Part shown: piece after piece, positions 44,867-56,050 of the stretch
Layout: each line of letters begins with the position of its first letter
How positions within the stretch are numbered: the stretch's first letter is position 1
Assembly (NCBI GenBank): GCA_963920665.1
Contig: OY987268.1
Span: 20,648,501-20,712,500 of the forward strand
Length of the DNA stretch: 64,000 bases
From: Straminergon stramineum
Lineage: Eukaryota > Streptophyta > Bryopsida > Hypnales > Calliergonaceae
Direction: 5' to 3'
Notes under the pieces: generated by a model
Databases searched by the model: none
Told to the model about the DNA's origin: nothing
The model's input: only the letters and a program-made list of their open reading frames with translations
Position numbers and translations under genes: made by a program

Positions 44867-45820
44867 TTAACTCCCATAGGACCAAGGGTGTTTTTCCCAT
44901 GAGAAATTGTCAAAAATTGCCAATTTTTAGCACATAGTCCAAAATGAAAAATAAATTTTGTTTTCTCACTTAAATCATACAAAATTTTAGGTAGACTACT
45001 ATGTCAATTAGTAGAAAAAATTTCAGCTGATTTGACAGTGTGGGTTGAAATATTATAACATTTGAAGTGAAAATAAAAACCTTTTTTCATTCTTGCAAAA
45101 CAGGATTGGCAAACTTCAATTCCTTTTAGAATAAGATATTTGCTCTACACAAAAATGAGGATCTTGACCATTCATTATTAAATGATGTTAGGTTCACTCA
45201 TGAAAATATTGATTAGCAAATATGGAGTTTAGCTTATACTAAACCACCTTGCAATGCATAGAGGTTAAGTGAATTGGCAATACACTAGTCATTTTTTGAT
45301 GATTTCTTGTGCAATGAGGAAAATTTTTATTTGAAATTCAAATGGTGAAAATTTAGAGTAAAAAATTTGGAATAATTAAGTGGATTTTTAAAAAAACTTT
45401 GACTTCATAGATTGCAAGATAATAGGGCTTGAATTTAAAAGAAAATATTTTTTTTCTTGAAATCCCCCGAGCATAGCTTACAAAGTTAGAATCCTTTGAG
45501 AATGTGATTTGAGAACTAAACTTTTTTTGGAGGATTGTATGCCATATTTTATTAGTTTCATACATGACAAATTTCAAAGGTTGATGAAGCTTTTAGCAAA
45601 AGATGCCCCAAAGATGCCCAAGCTTCCCAAATTCTTTTGGGAAGCATAACTTTTGATTTAGACCCCCAATTGGAAAAAAAAATGAAAATTCCCATTAATG
45701 GGGTACATGTTTACACCTTGTATCAAAATTTTGTAAACATCCAACCAAAATTGACTTGGTAGAACCCTATGTGAGTTTTCAAGTGTCCATTGAAAGAACA
45801 CTTGGTCTTTTATGGGTTAA
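44867..45820 (+). mobile_element. Family C TTAA element, copy C1 (full length)
   Basis: TTAA 44867-44870 and TTAA 45817-45820 enclose 946 bp. Left end CTCCCATAGGACCAAGGGTG; right end CTTGGTCTTTTATGGG, inverted terminus CCCATAAAAGACCAAG. This is the best preserved inverted terminus among the larger TTAA families. The minus ORF 45353-45577 is not recognisable. Other copies: C2 39371-40295, C3 25398-27055. Confidence 0.7.
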
Positions 45821-46098
45821 AAAAGCAATACAAAGGGGTCTCTAGTCGGTTCCTCTCAGGTTTGTTTTGTGAAGGAATCAACTTCCCTGTTTTAAAAAAT
45901 TATTTCCTTGATTTGTCATCACAAATGGTTACAATTTGGTATAATCCCAACCCTCATGTGAAAGGTGTATATAACTTGTCTCTTGTAACATTGACATTGT
46001 GGTGGTGGCAATAATAAATAACATTTTTCATTAGAAGATTGGAGGACAATCACTTGTACTATAGAACATGAGCTAAATTACCGCCAATATTCAACATA
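45821..46098. other. Short stretch, ORF 45790-46014 unrecognised
   Basis: The plus ORF starts inside C1 and continues through FCEGINFPVLKNYFLDLSSQM; no family recognised. Confidence 0.3.
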
Positions 46099-46345
46099 TA
46101 AGGTAGGAGGTTTGTTAAGTGCTCATTTACCCCCTAAAGGACCAAGCCATGTTTTTGGGAAACATAGCAATTTGGTGTAGCTCACTAAGAATGGAAATAT
46201 TTGTTGTGTTTTTTGGATGTGGGGACAAGGAATATCTTGCCATTCCACCAAATTTGTTTATAATTGGATTTGCTTATGAGGAGTTATGGGGGGAAATGTT
46301 GTTTTTGATGGATGGAAGGCAACACGGGTAGGGTTATTTCCATTA
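46099..46345 (+). mobile_element. S6 left-end fragment followed by family A fragment A6
   Basis: TA 46099-46100 then AGGTAGGAGGTTTGTTAAGT, a family S left end (compare AGGTAGGAGGTCCATAAAGC at 55031), breaks off after about 25 bp. At 46130 a family A left end starts, CCCCCTAAAGGACCAAGCC, preceded by TTTA. The A part continues with AACATAGCAATTTGGTGTAG and ends near GGCAACACGGGTAGGG. Only about the first quarter of A is present. Confidence 0.5.
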
Positions 46346-46955
46346 GAAAAAAAATTTCATCACAATGTCTAGAGGAACGAGCACAAGGCTTGGGGTAGGT
46401 TTTTGGCCTAGGTTCAAAACATATTGCTTCTAACATTTGTTTGGGACCCATAAATTGAGGACAAAGTGCAAAGAGAAGGTGCCTAGGAGACAAATGCTCC
46501 AAGAAATATAGTGATAGAAAATTTGGCTTTGAATTCAAAGAAATTGAAGTATTTGGAAACTACCTTATATAGCTTCAAAAGTCACTTAATTTTTGTTTGC
46601 AAAAATGAGAAGACAAGTTATTTATACAAGAGGGGTGGTAAGAGGTAAAACAACCCATGTGGGATAAGTAAATTAGAATTATTAGGAACTCAACCAATCA
46701 TAGTTAAGTCAAAAGCAAGAATTGCATTCAAGGTAGATTTTCAAACCTCATTTAGGCATAGTAGAATAATTATTTAAGAAAAACTTTGAATTCAATTAAT
46801 CTGGAAAACCGAGCTCATTTTCATCTCCAAGCAAATCTAAAATTGTTAACTTAATTGAAGAAGTTCACTATGATTTTATCTTTGAAAATTAAAATAAAAT
46901 AATTTGCACTTGAATCTAAAGGCAAAATAGAGTGTACAATGTAAAGGATATCAAG
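46346..46955. other. Non-coding stretch
   Basis: The minus ORF 46284-46538 is unrecognised. About 46735-46790 (AAACCTCATTT, GGCATAGTAGAATAATT, AAAACTTTGAA) resembles about 19690-19745, a small dispersed repeat. Confidence 0.4.
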
Positions 46956-46959
46956 TTAT

Positions 46960-47745
46960 CCTCTAAAGGTTTTTGACTATGTTCTTACCAATAATGTCCC
47001 AAAATTGACATTTCTAGTATAAGTACCAAATTTTAGAAAAAAAAACCATTTTTGGACACATGTAACATTAGGAGTAGTATGTTGGTTTGAAAAAACATCC
47101 ACAATGGAGGTGATTCTTTGAATTCATTCTTCAAGTCAAGTAGGCTACATTCTTTAAAAAATTTAGATCATTTGGAATTGTACAACAAATAGGAAAAATA
47201 GTGAGTAGAAAGAAGTAGAGAATGAATCTAAATACTAAATTATTAAGAATTTAATTCTAGAATTCAAAAATTCCAATCCCAAGGTTTGTAATGTTGTAAT
47301 AAACAATCTATATCCTATGATTTTATTCTTTTAAAGTTGAGTTAAATAAAGGACTTCAAAGTTTATTTTAGAGCCCGTTTTAGAGTAGAGAATCCATAAT
47401 GGCCTGCAAACTAAAACTCCTCTTAACTTTAATCTCATTAATCAAAATGAAATGATTCAAAGCTTTTCCCGTATATATAAACCTAGAAAACCAATTTCAA
47501 ATTTTTGTTTATGAAAAAAGTGATTTTCTTTGATCTACTTGGGTTGCCTGAGTTGAGAAAATCTATATATCATATAATAACTTTTCAACTATGTAGTCAA
47601 AAGTTATGAAAATTGTTGGACCTTAAAGCCACTCCTTGACCACATTTTGTATGTTAATTTTAAAGAAAAGAAAATTCGTTTGTAGTGTGTGAGTCCCCAA
47701 TTCATCATCTAGGACTCATAGTTTTCTTTTCTTTTTTGGTTTTAC
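46960..47745 (-). mobile_element. Family A TTAA element, copy A5 (reverse, worn)
   Basis: Begins after TTAT (46956-46959) with CCTCTAAAGG and TTTTTGACTATGTTCTTACC, the reversed right end of A2. It continues with TTGTACAACAAATAGGAAAA, AACAATCTATATCCTATGAT, CTTGGGTTGCCTGAGTTGAG, AAGTTATGAAAATTGTTGGA and fades near 47745. Confidence 0.55.
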
Positions 47746-50700
47746 GATTTTGAGTGTATTTTAATACAAACAAAGCCCCAAAATGAGTGTAGAATAAAAT
47801 AGATATGTTACATGCCAATATTTCATTTGGTCTAAAATATGATTTTATACCTAGAATACCCCAAATATCCACATGTATATAGGTTAGAACTCAATGAGAA
47901 GTGGAAGTTAGAAGGTTTGAGTGAAATTGCCCCAAATAGCCTAAATTTACCAATACAAGTGATTAGTTAGGGCTAAAATTGATTAAGGAAATCCTAATGA
48001 GGTCTTTAGGTCAATTCCCAGAGATGGGTTCTAGTTTCCACTTTACATTACAAAATAATGGAACCCCAAATTATTAGCTTATAGGAGTTATTAACTCAAG
48101 ACGGACTAGTGGAGAGAATCTATTGTCGAAGGAAGGTGATCCAAGGTTGAAATCATGCTAGGGGCTCTATGGCAAAGTTGATTCACCAAGATTTCCCTTT
48201 GTGTGAAAGATTTTTTGATTACTAGTGCTTTATCCTCTCTCTTTAAATGTGTAGAAATAGAATATAAGCCTATACATATTTTGTGTAATTCCATGAGAGG
48301 TTCCACAAAAAGTTTCAAAAATTCTTAATAGTCAAAAGATGTTTTTCTAGACAATCAATTGCCGAAACCTATGATGGAAAATTCCTAGAAATTATCCAAG
48401 TGGAGGTAAAATTTCACTATAAATATCATTAACTTCTTTTATGTTAGTAAGATGCTTTAATAAGTTTGAAGACATTCCAATAGTTAGAAGTACCCAAACC
48501 TGCAAGATTCCTTGACCACTAGCAAAATTAAATATTATAGTGAAGTTGATTAGCATCTCGGAAGTATACATAAGCAAAAGAAGACCAAAGATAGATATTT
48601 TTTTTACTCACCTTTACCTACTACAAAGCCTAAGCTAGTTACTTTTCACATAAAAATCAACCTCCCAAAGCTAGGTTTTTACCCAATTATGGTTTTAAGT
48701 TGGCATTAGGTTTCAATGAGATTTTGGAGATACAGATAGAGTTTAGGATTCTAAAAGCTAGAACGTGGCCTTCAATAGCCAATGGCGCAATCTGTTTTTG
48801 ATTTGGACTCTTTCTCCAAAAGTTAGAGTTTTAATTCAACGTAGAAAGTCAAAATTGACAAATTAGGGTGAAAATCTGAAGTCATAAGGTTACCTTAGGA
48901 AAAATGAGAGGAGGTGGTTGTGCCCTGGAAGAGTATAAAGGGGCACCCATTTCCCTCTCTCTCCACCCCCATTTTTTGTATTTGGGTTCTTTATTTGGGT
49001 TTGTTGGGTTCAATTTTTGTTGGAATCCTTCACATTTTAGCCAAAAAAACTTGAATGATGTTTTAGGGACCTTTTTTATCCTATTGTTGTTGTTTCCAAG
49101 CTTTGTGAAGAACTTGAGGGTTTGTTCTCACATGTTCATCTTGTGCATGTGTTGTTAGTTCTTGTCATACTAATTTTTTTGTTGTAAAAGGCAATTTAAG
49201 TGTTTGTACTAATCCTAGAGAATCCCCCCACCATACCTTGATGATGCCATTTAGGGGGGCTTCTAGTGCCTTGTCGTTAAGTATTTACTAACTTGGTTGT
49301 ATGAATATCTCTTCTACTAATTTGTAATGTACCATGTAGGTGTACTGATTCCTTATTCTAGTGGAAGTATTAATATGAGCGAAATGTCTGTACTTTGTTC
49401 CAAACTTGCTCCCTTGTGTATTATACACCTATAGATGACAAAGCTTTGAATCCACTCAGGTTCAAGAGTCTTAGATTGTGTGTTAAAAGTCAACAAATGG
49501 TGGAGCTTTATGTCCCCATATGGTCCACAAAGTCTTAGATTTGGTGTTTAATCAAATCCTATGGCAAAGCTTTGGGCCCCCCCTAGTAGTCATTTCCAAC
49601 TTAGTTTAGTTTCTAAAATGTTCTTAGAAACTCTCAAAGTTTAGTCTCTCAAATTAGTCTTAGTTTTTCCAATGGGGGTTTAGCTAATCCTCCCTAGGAA
49701 ACTAGATTCCCTTTGAAGGGAAAGGGTGTTGGTTGGAGTTGATTATTACCCACCAGCAGACCCAACTCAGCCTATATATAGCTTGGCCAAACCAACTAAG
49801 ACTTGGCTAGTCCAACACAATTGTTGGCTCTAACTCATAGCATGTGCTTTTGAGGGATTGCAATTGGTCCCTATAGATGAGTTTACGAAGCTTGAGGCCA
49901 TTTTTTGACTCCCAAATCCCAAATTTGGACTTCTTAAAAGATTTGGCAGGCCCCAAGGGCAAAGGGTAGGAATAAAATCTTATTAATAGAAGAGGAAGGA
50001 AGTAGTTTAGATTTAGAAGTAGAAAGGTCAATGAAGAAAAGACAATGTAAGTGTCTCACAACTTGCAATCAAAGATACAAGAAGCATTTAACATCACTCC
50101 ACCTCCACCTCCACCTCATTTCTCTTCTAACACATTCAAAAATTAAAGCTCTTCCAAGTTGGAACTACAAGTTGTAGAAGGGGGAAAGAATTAGATAGTG
50201 AAGAAGACAATCAAGGAAGGATTATGAAGAGGTCTCAAGAATCTTGTTGGTCACTCAAGTGGGAGGTTAGGGATTAGGCATTTATGGAGTATAAGTGCCC
50301 CATTAAGCCTCGCCTTAGGAATTGGAATAGGATAGTTGGAAGGTACTAGTGCCATAAATACTAAGAAGAACAATGTTTAAGGAGATGAGGGAAAAGGTAA
50401 AGAAAGGAAGTAGTTGGGAGTCCCAACCTTCCAACCTTGTATGCACCTCCATATTCCAAGTGGTGAGCCCCCCCCCCCCTCAAGAAATCAAATATAGTGC
50501 ATGAAGAGGAATTTGAAGGAGTATTCGACCATCTCAAAGACGAGGCTCAAGTCGAGGTAAGTTGCTAATTACTCTATTTTCCCTTCAATTTTCTTGATTA
50601 GCCATTTAAACTCTTAAACAAATTAAAAGCCTAAGTTAGAGTGCTAAGGTTAGGTTTTTCCAAGTTTTAGATTTTAAAGCTTGTAGAGTAGAGGCAAAGG

Positions 50701-50860
50701 TCTCCGGATACCTAATACACTTAGAAATCAAAGTTAAAACAAATAAGATATTAGTGGATGAAGTTTAGGAGGTAGAATGAATGAAACTTAGCAAAGTTCA
50801 TCCAAAAAGAACAAGAACGGAAACTTAAGAAGAAAAATTGTATCAGACCCTAAAAGCAAA
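47746..50860. other. Non-coding stretch; TATA-containing and purine-rich parts
   Basis: At about 48929-48990 GAGTATAAAGGGGCACCC is followed by CT-rich DNA and an 84-codon ORF (48904-49158), which could be a worn LTR or gene promoter; no partner LTR, primer-binding site or gag/pol ORF is seen. CCTCCACCTCCACCTC (about 50100-50117) and a C12 run (50468-50479) are simple repeats. About 50170-50860 is purine-rich with no ORF of note. Confidence 0.4.
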
Positions 50861-51480
50861 ATTAAAAGTTAATTGAAGTTGTAGGATAATAGAATTTAGC
50901 AAATGAAGTTTGAATTATCAATTAGTGGTCAAACTTCATTCATCCATAACTTTCATTAGGAAAGTCCAAATTGGAAGTGCTTTATCTTTATGGAAAATTA
51001 AAATAAATAACTTTAAGAAACAAGCCTAAAATGTCTAAAAATGGTAATTGAATAGAAGTCATTCAAAGCATCTAATAAACATGAATAGCAAATTAAATCA
51101 ACTCAAATTTTACCAAGGAAGAAACCTAGGTTTGGGCATGCAAAGAAGAGACCTCAAGGAGTCCATAATCATTTGGACTCAAAAACCTAGAAGAAGAGGA
51201 AGGATGAAGTTTCAACCAAGGAATGGATGAAGTTACATAGAGTCCACCCCTTCAATGCCAATTTAGGGTTTCAGGAAGCTAGATCCAACCTTAAACTATG
51301 GACAAGAATTGTGGGACAAATTGAAAGTGAACAGAGAGAAAATCATGGAATGATGAAGTTTAGAACACCGATCAATGGTCAAACTTCATCGGGTGTAACT
51401 TTTGCTAGGAACATTGGAATTTGGTGTGTTTTATGTTTTTTGGGAATTTGCATCAAATCTTCTACAACTTAGAATTACTA
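50861..51480. repeat. Two diverged copies of a unit with a short inverted repeat
   Basis: About 50900-50975 and about 51350-51425 share AATGAAGTTT or GATGAAGTTT, then GGTCAAACTTCAT, then a TAACTTT segment and (A/T)AGGAAxxTCxxAATTxG. In each copy ATGAAGTTT and AAACTTCAT form a small inverted repeat. ORFs 51048-51230 and 51227-51472 cross the area and are not recognised. Confidence 0.4.
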
Positions 51481-52030
51481 AATTTAGACTATCATCAAGA
51501 CTATTCAAAAACCATAGGGGACTAGATAGCAGGAGTTAGTTAGGTTAATTTCTTGCAAATTAGGTTAGTTTTAATTGGTACTTTTGCAAATAGGCCTAGG
51601 TTTAGACATTAGAAAAGATCCATTGCTTGGAGGCACAATGGATCAACATTTAGGCACCCATTTGACATTGGAATTCACACTAAATCAAATTTTGGTTGTA
51701 TACATCTAATTAGCAAGGGAGGTAATTAAACGTCCACATAGTAAGCTACCCAAAATATCTATGATGCCAAAAAGACATTGTTTGGAACTTTAAGGGTTAA
51801 ACTACAAGGTCATAAGCACCAATCTTTAGAGTTTAGCCCCATAAAGACCAAGGAGTAGTCCAAATTTCCAAAATTGTGAAATATAATTTTGATTAAGAAT
51901 TTAATGATGATTCTCAAACAAACAGTTGTAAAATATGATTCATAGATCATATCTATATGGTTACATCAACAGTACACAAACCAATATTTTTCAAAAATGA
52001 TTGAAGACAAAAATTAAAAATTCCTATTAA
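51481..52030. other. AT-rich non-coding stretch
   Basis: A lone right-end motif TTTAAGGG followed by TTAA lies at 51789-51800 with no partner found. Otherwise nothing seen. Confidence 0.4.
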
Positions 52031-52034
52031 AATT

Positions 52035-52475
52035 GATTATAGATTGAATATTTGTGATTTTCACAAGAATTATTTTCTTTTAAGTTCAAAGTGTTAGGTT
52101 CTAATCATAGTGCTTTTGGAAAAAATTATTTTATTTTTATGTTCTAGTAATTTTTGAATGGTCACTATTTGAATTTGAAAAGGTTATTTTTGAGGCCAGA
52201 CCTAACAATTCTTCTTGAATAATAGAATATTTGCAAAGCAAAGTCTTCAAAATTGTAGATTGAATATTTGTGATTTTCACAAGAATATTTTTTCCTTTAG
52301 GTTCAAATATTAGGTTCTAATCATACAAATTTTTGAAGTTTTTAATTTTTAATTTTTATTTAATTGGTTTTAGAAGGGTCAATTTTTTGAATTGAAAAAT
52401 TACTTTTGAGGTTAGACCTACTAATATGCTTTGAATTATAGAATATTTCCAAAACAAAATTCAAAATTCAAAGAA
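52035..52475 (+). repeat. Tandem duplication, unit about 216 bp
   Basis: Copy 1 starts near 52040 and copy 2 near 52256, both TAGATTGAATATTTGTGATT followed by TTCACAAGAAT. They share AGGTTCTAATCATA, GAATTTGAAAAGGTTA or GAATTGAAAAATTAC, TTTTGAGG(C/T)xAGACCTA and ATAGAATATTT. The two copies are diverged by substitutions and small indels. Confidence 0.7.
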
Positions 52476-53373
52476 CTAACACAAGAATCTTCGAAAAAAT
52501 CAATGAGTGAAGAAATACATTTTTTTGTCCTTAGGATATGTTTGTGTTCATCTATTGTTCAAAATATATAGTCCTAAGAAGATTAAAGGGAGCCTTGTTG
52601 AATTATATCATGCATTCAATAAATATAGGCATCATTACACTAATTTAGGTTGGACTTCCAAGTAAAATTGGAACTGGAAAACAAGTTTTAGATTTCTAGT
52701 GATCATAATTGCTTTGGCCAACTTCCTTGATGTTTGCACTTCCATGTGAGTAAGGAGGATCTACATATTAGAAGTAACTTTATCTTGTGAAAAGGAAGAA
52801 ACTACATTTAAATTGTAGCTTTATCTCGTTGTGAAACTAAAAGCAATTTAAAAGTTTAAGTGTAATGTTAAAATTAGTTTTCGAGAAGCAAAAAACTTGC
52901 TCCCCCACTTTTCAAGTACTTCTTGCTATAATCATAATGACAAACTATTTTAATTCTTTCCTTGCAAATATTGCACACTTGCATGTACTAAAATCGAAAA
53001 ATGGTATATCTTATTTCAAAGTTTTCTAATTCAAGTCATGAGAAAGCCTAATTTTACACCAATAGTCAAAGAGAAATATGAATGGCACTACAAAATTTTA
53101 TTTCTTTGAAAATTGATAAAGTACAACAATGTTTTTAATTTGGAATAATTAAAAATAGTGTGACTTTAGTAAATTAAGGTGATTGACTCTATATTTACAA
53201 ATTTAGTGTGATGACACTACCCCAATAGATTCTACATTCATGATGATCGTCCAACAAAAATTTTATTATGCACTCAACAAAATTAGAAACTATTTAGCAT
53301 ATTAACATCTTTCATAAATTAGTAGTAAATGGACAGTCCTATGATTACATTTTCAAACAATAAAATCATTCAG
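52476..53373. other. AT-rich non-coding stretch
   Basis: No gene, RNA gene or repeat end recognised. Confidence 0.45.
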
Positions 53374-53773
53374 TAGGGGAGGCAACCCATTTCTAACCAC
53401 TTAAGCAAATACATGTATTTGCAAGGGAGTTTTTTACAATGAGAAATTTTCCCATGTGCAGAAATAGTATTCATAAGATTTCCATAATTTTCAGATTTTT
53501 ATTTTTTAAAATAAAATTACTATGAATTTTTAGATGAAGATTTTGTTCCACCCCATATTGGTCATGCATACCTTCCTATTTCCAACCAAGGGCTAGTTGC
53601 AAAATCCAACAAGGATTTGTTTCAATATTGAGAGTGTTAAGGCCAATCATAATGTGCCACACTTGTGTCAGGAATTGTGCTAGCATTAATCGTATTAATC
53701 ACCTCCACATTGAAATTACTACACCTTATGTTGCCATAATGGGGGAGTGATCAGAAATGGGTTCCCTCCCCTA
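53374..53773 (-). mobile_element. Family E TIR element, copy E4 (inverted, empty TTAA site)
   Basis: 400 bp. Left end TAGGGGAGGCAACCCATTTC, right end GGGTTCCCTCCCCTA. Opposite orientation to E1. The TTAA target lies at 53401-53404 (CCACTTAAGCAAATAC) and is single and unoccupied. It includes the segment TTGTGTCAGGAATTGTGC that is missing or changed in E1. Confidence 0.7.
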
Positions 53774-53804
53774 TGTATGGCTCCTATTTTGCAACTATTT
53801 ATAA

Positions 53805-54300
53805 AGGAAATGTTTTCTTTTTCTTTTTCATAAATTGAAATCACATGTCAACTAAAGTAATCAAAGGGTTAAGGGTATTTTTTTTGAAAATTTGAATTTT
53901 TTTTGAATTTTTGAATATAAAGTGAACAAAATTTCATATCAAATACAAAAATATCTCCAAAAATCTAAAATTTTCACTATAAGTGTACAGTATAGTACAA
54001 AACACCATGGTGTAAATCAACTTTCCATGTCATGCTGTAATTTGAAAATTGGCATTTCATGATTATCGGTCCAAAGTTCTATTTACAATAAAATATTGAA
54101 TTTTAAGAATTTTCAAATTGGAGTAGAAATTGGACTTAGTAAACTTCATTCCAAAAGTTTGGCTCAAATTCAAAAAAGATTATTTTTGTGAATAAAATTT
54201 GATCAAGACTAAGGAACTCTATGTTGCCTCGATAGACTACTAGTGTGGAAATTTGTGTTGTAGGAATCATTCTTTGTCTATTACCATTTGAATCATCTTA
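53805..54300 (+). repeat. Family F repeat, copy F2
   Basis: Related to about 3950-4520: CATATCAAATACAAAAATAT, AACACCATGGTGTAAATC, CCAAAGTTCTATTTACA, TTGGAGTAGAAATTGGACTT and AAAAGATTATTTTTGTGAAT correspond in order. No ends recognised. Confidence 0.5.
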
Positions 54301-54710
54301 GAAGAATTTTGGGCATAAGGTGAAAAACACCAAATCTATCCTTGTACCCATTCCTAACAAATAGACTTCCATTGAAAGTATCCCCTAAAGTGCAATTAAA
54401 CCATCCCCATACTTAATTGCTATTAGTGGACTGCTAAATTTCTAAATACCAATATTGGGACCAAGCTATGTGACGGTTTCAGTGGCCTAGGGATTTTCAC
54501 TTTGAAAATTCCTAGTTCTTACATGTCTTATCCAAAGATTCACAATTTTCAATTGCACATACTACAAAAATATTTTTTCTTTTAGAAAAAGGTGCCTCCA
54601 ACTAAGGTAAACCAACCTATGAGAAGAGAATTGTCCAATGCAAACATCTAGGAAATGACTTGTTACAATCTTACATCAACCCACAACAAACTTTTTTTAA
54701 TAAATGAGAT

Positions 54711-55567
54711 TAAGGGCCACTTTACACTTAGAGGCGGGGCCAATTTCATGTGTCAAAGGCCAAGAATCCTAAATGTGGTTGGATAAAAGGCTGAAATCAA
54801 TCCCAAACCCTTTACACCTAGAGGCCGGGCCAATTTGGTGGAATGAAGTATTTATTAAAAAAAGACATGATCTAACAAGGCCCAAGCTTGCTAAATTGGG
54901 TGCACCAAAAATAAGAGGCCAATTCTTGGCCTAGGGGCCAATGTCAAATTTTAATTAAATTTATTTTTCTTATAAAATATTATTTTTTTCAACAAATCTG
55001 ATTCATTGGATTTTGTGCAATTGGCTTGTAAGGTAGGAGGTCCATAAAGCGCCTATCTAAGAACTGAAACTGAATTTTGGGGAGGTGAAACTTCTTGAAA
55101 TATTTTTCAGTAAAATTTTATTGAAAGACAAGAGGAATTGACATCTAACCCAAGTCGTTTCATATTTTTTGGAGCTTTGTAGAATTAGTTATGAATTTTT
55201 TAAGTCGAAATGGCATAGGGCTCTAAAACCGCCCACCTCCTCAAATGTACACTATTGATACATCTATGTAAAGATGAAAAAATCCCATGTACAAATAGTG
55301 TACATTTGAGGAGGTCGGTGGTTTTAGAGCCTATGCGGATTTCGAGCCTCCTACCTTAGGTTGAAAGTAGCCTTGAAATTTGAGCCCCTCTCTCCCTTTT
55401 TCCTAAGTTTTTTTGAATTTGCCCGGCTTCTTGGCCCCAAGGCCTATACATATGGGAGAATTAGCCCCCATTAGTAATTATTACTTGGGGATGGCCTCTA
55501 GCCCAAAAGGGGTGGCAATCAGCCTCAAGGAGAATTGGCCCGGTTTCTAGGTGTAAAGCAACCCTAA
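54711..55567. mobile_element. PIF/Harbinger-like element with TAA target duplication
   Basis: TAA 54711-54713, then 851 bp (54714-55564), then TAA 55565-55567. Left end GGGCCACTTTACACTTAGAG with GCGGGGCC; right end GGCCCGGTTTCTAGGTGTAA with AGCAACCC: imperfect inverted termini of about 28 bp. A second internal copy of the left terminus lies at about 54807-54834 (CCCTTTACACCTAGAGGCC). The 3-bp TWA target and GGGxC ends fit PIF/Harbinger (Tourist) elements. Non-coding. Family S copy S1 is inserted inside. Confidence 0.7.
55029..55358 (+). mobile_element. Family S hairpin element, copy S1 (TA-flanked)
   Basis: TA 55029-55030, element 55031-55356, TA 55357-55358. Termini AGGTAGGAGG and CCTCCTACCT are perfect inverted repeats of 10 bp. 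In its right half 55219-55256 (GGCTCTAAAACCGCCCACCT ...) and 55294-55331 form a 38-bp near-perfect hairpin. Non-coding. The TA target suggests a Tc1/mariner-type miniature element, but the termini are not the usual Stowaway ones. Innermost layer of the 54.3-56 kb nest. Confidence 0.75.
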
Positions 55568-56050
55568 GACTTCATTAGGTTGGTTAATTAGTGGCCAAAA
55601 TCAATGCCTTCGGTGATGGTAATGGAGTTATTAGTGACTACTTGAGGAACTTCTAGCTTTTCAATGTAAATTCCTCTCAATAAATGATTTTTTTATTCTT
55701 TCAAGTTGTAACCATATTAGGAAATATTGTGACTACTTTAGGTGGTAAGATGACCATTATAGATATACTTTTTGGTAGTTTTGGGATAGTCTAGAGACTA
55801 TTTTGGGCCAACTGAAAAGCAATATTAAAAAATTCATAAAAAATTCATACTTTGTCAAGAAAATATAATTTCAATTACTATCTTTATTTATCACATTTGT
55901 CTACACATGGAATTTAAAAAAAAAATTCAACAATGACAAGGCAAACCAATCATTCTACTTGTTATAGTCTAGTTTACCTTGTGCTGAATTATTTCTTTTG
56001 ATAGTTTTGGGTATTTTCACCTTATCCACCTCCATTTGAGTACCCCTAAA

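Larger units (their letters stand above)
54604..55980 (+). mobile_element. Family I TIR element, copy I2, interrupted by a Harbinger-like element
   Basis: Left end AAGGTAAACCAACCTATGAG, right end TTATAGTCTAGTTTACCTT. Without the 851-bp insert and one TAA it would be about 523 bp, close to I1. The break is in AATAAATGAGATTA | GACTTCATTAGGTTGG, continuous in I1 as AAATGAGATTAGGACTTCAT. Confidence 0.65.
54300..56050 (+). repeat. Family J repeat, copy J2, interrupted by family I copy I2
   Basis: 54300-54603 and 55981-56050 correspond to a continuous stretch in J1 once J1's own insert is ignored: ACATGTCTTATCCAAA, then TTTTCTTTTAG on the left, then TAGTTTTGGGTATTTTCACC on the right (J1: CAACTTTGGGTGTTTCCACC). 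Outermost layer of a four-level nest. Confidence 0.55.

Noticed and set aside
48904..49330. Possible LTR promoter: GTATAAAGG followed by CT-rich DNA and a hydrophobic ORF
   Set aside because: No second LTR, no TG...CA borders, no primer-binding site and no gag/pol motif found in the window.
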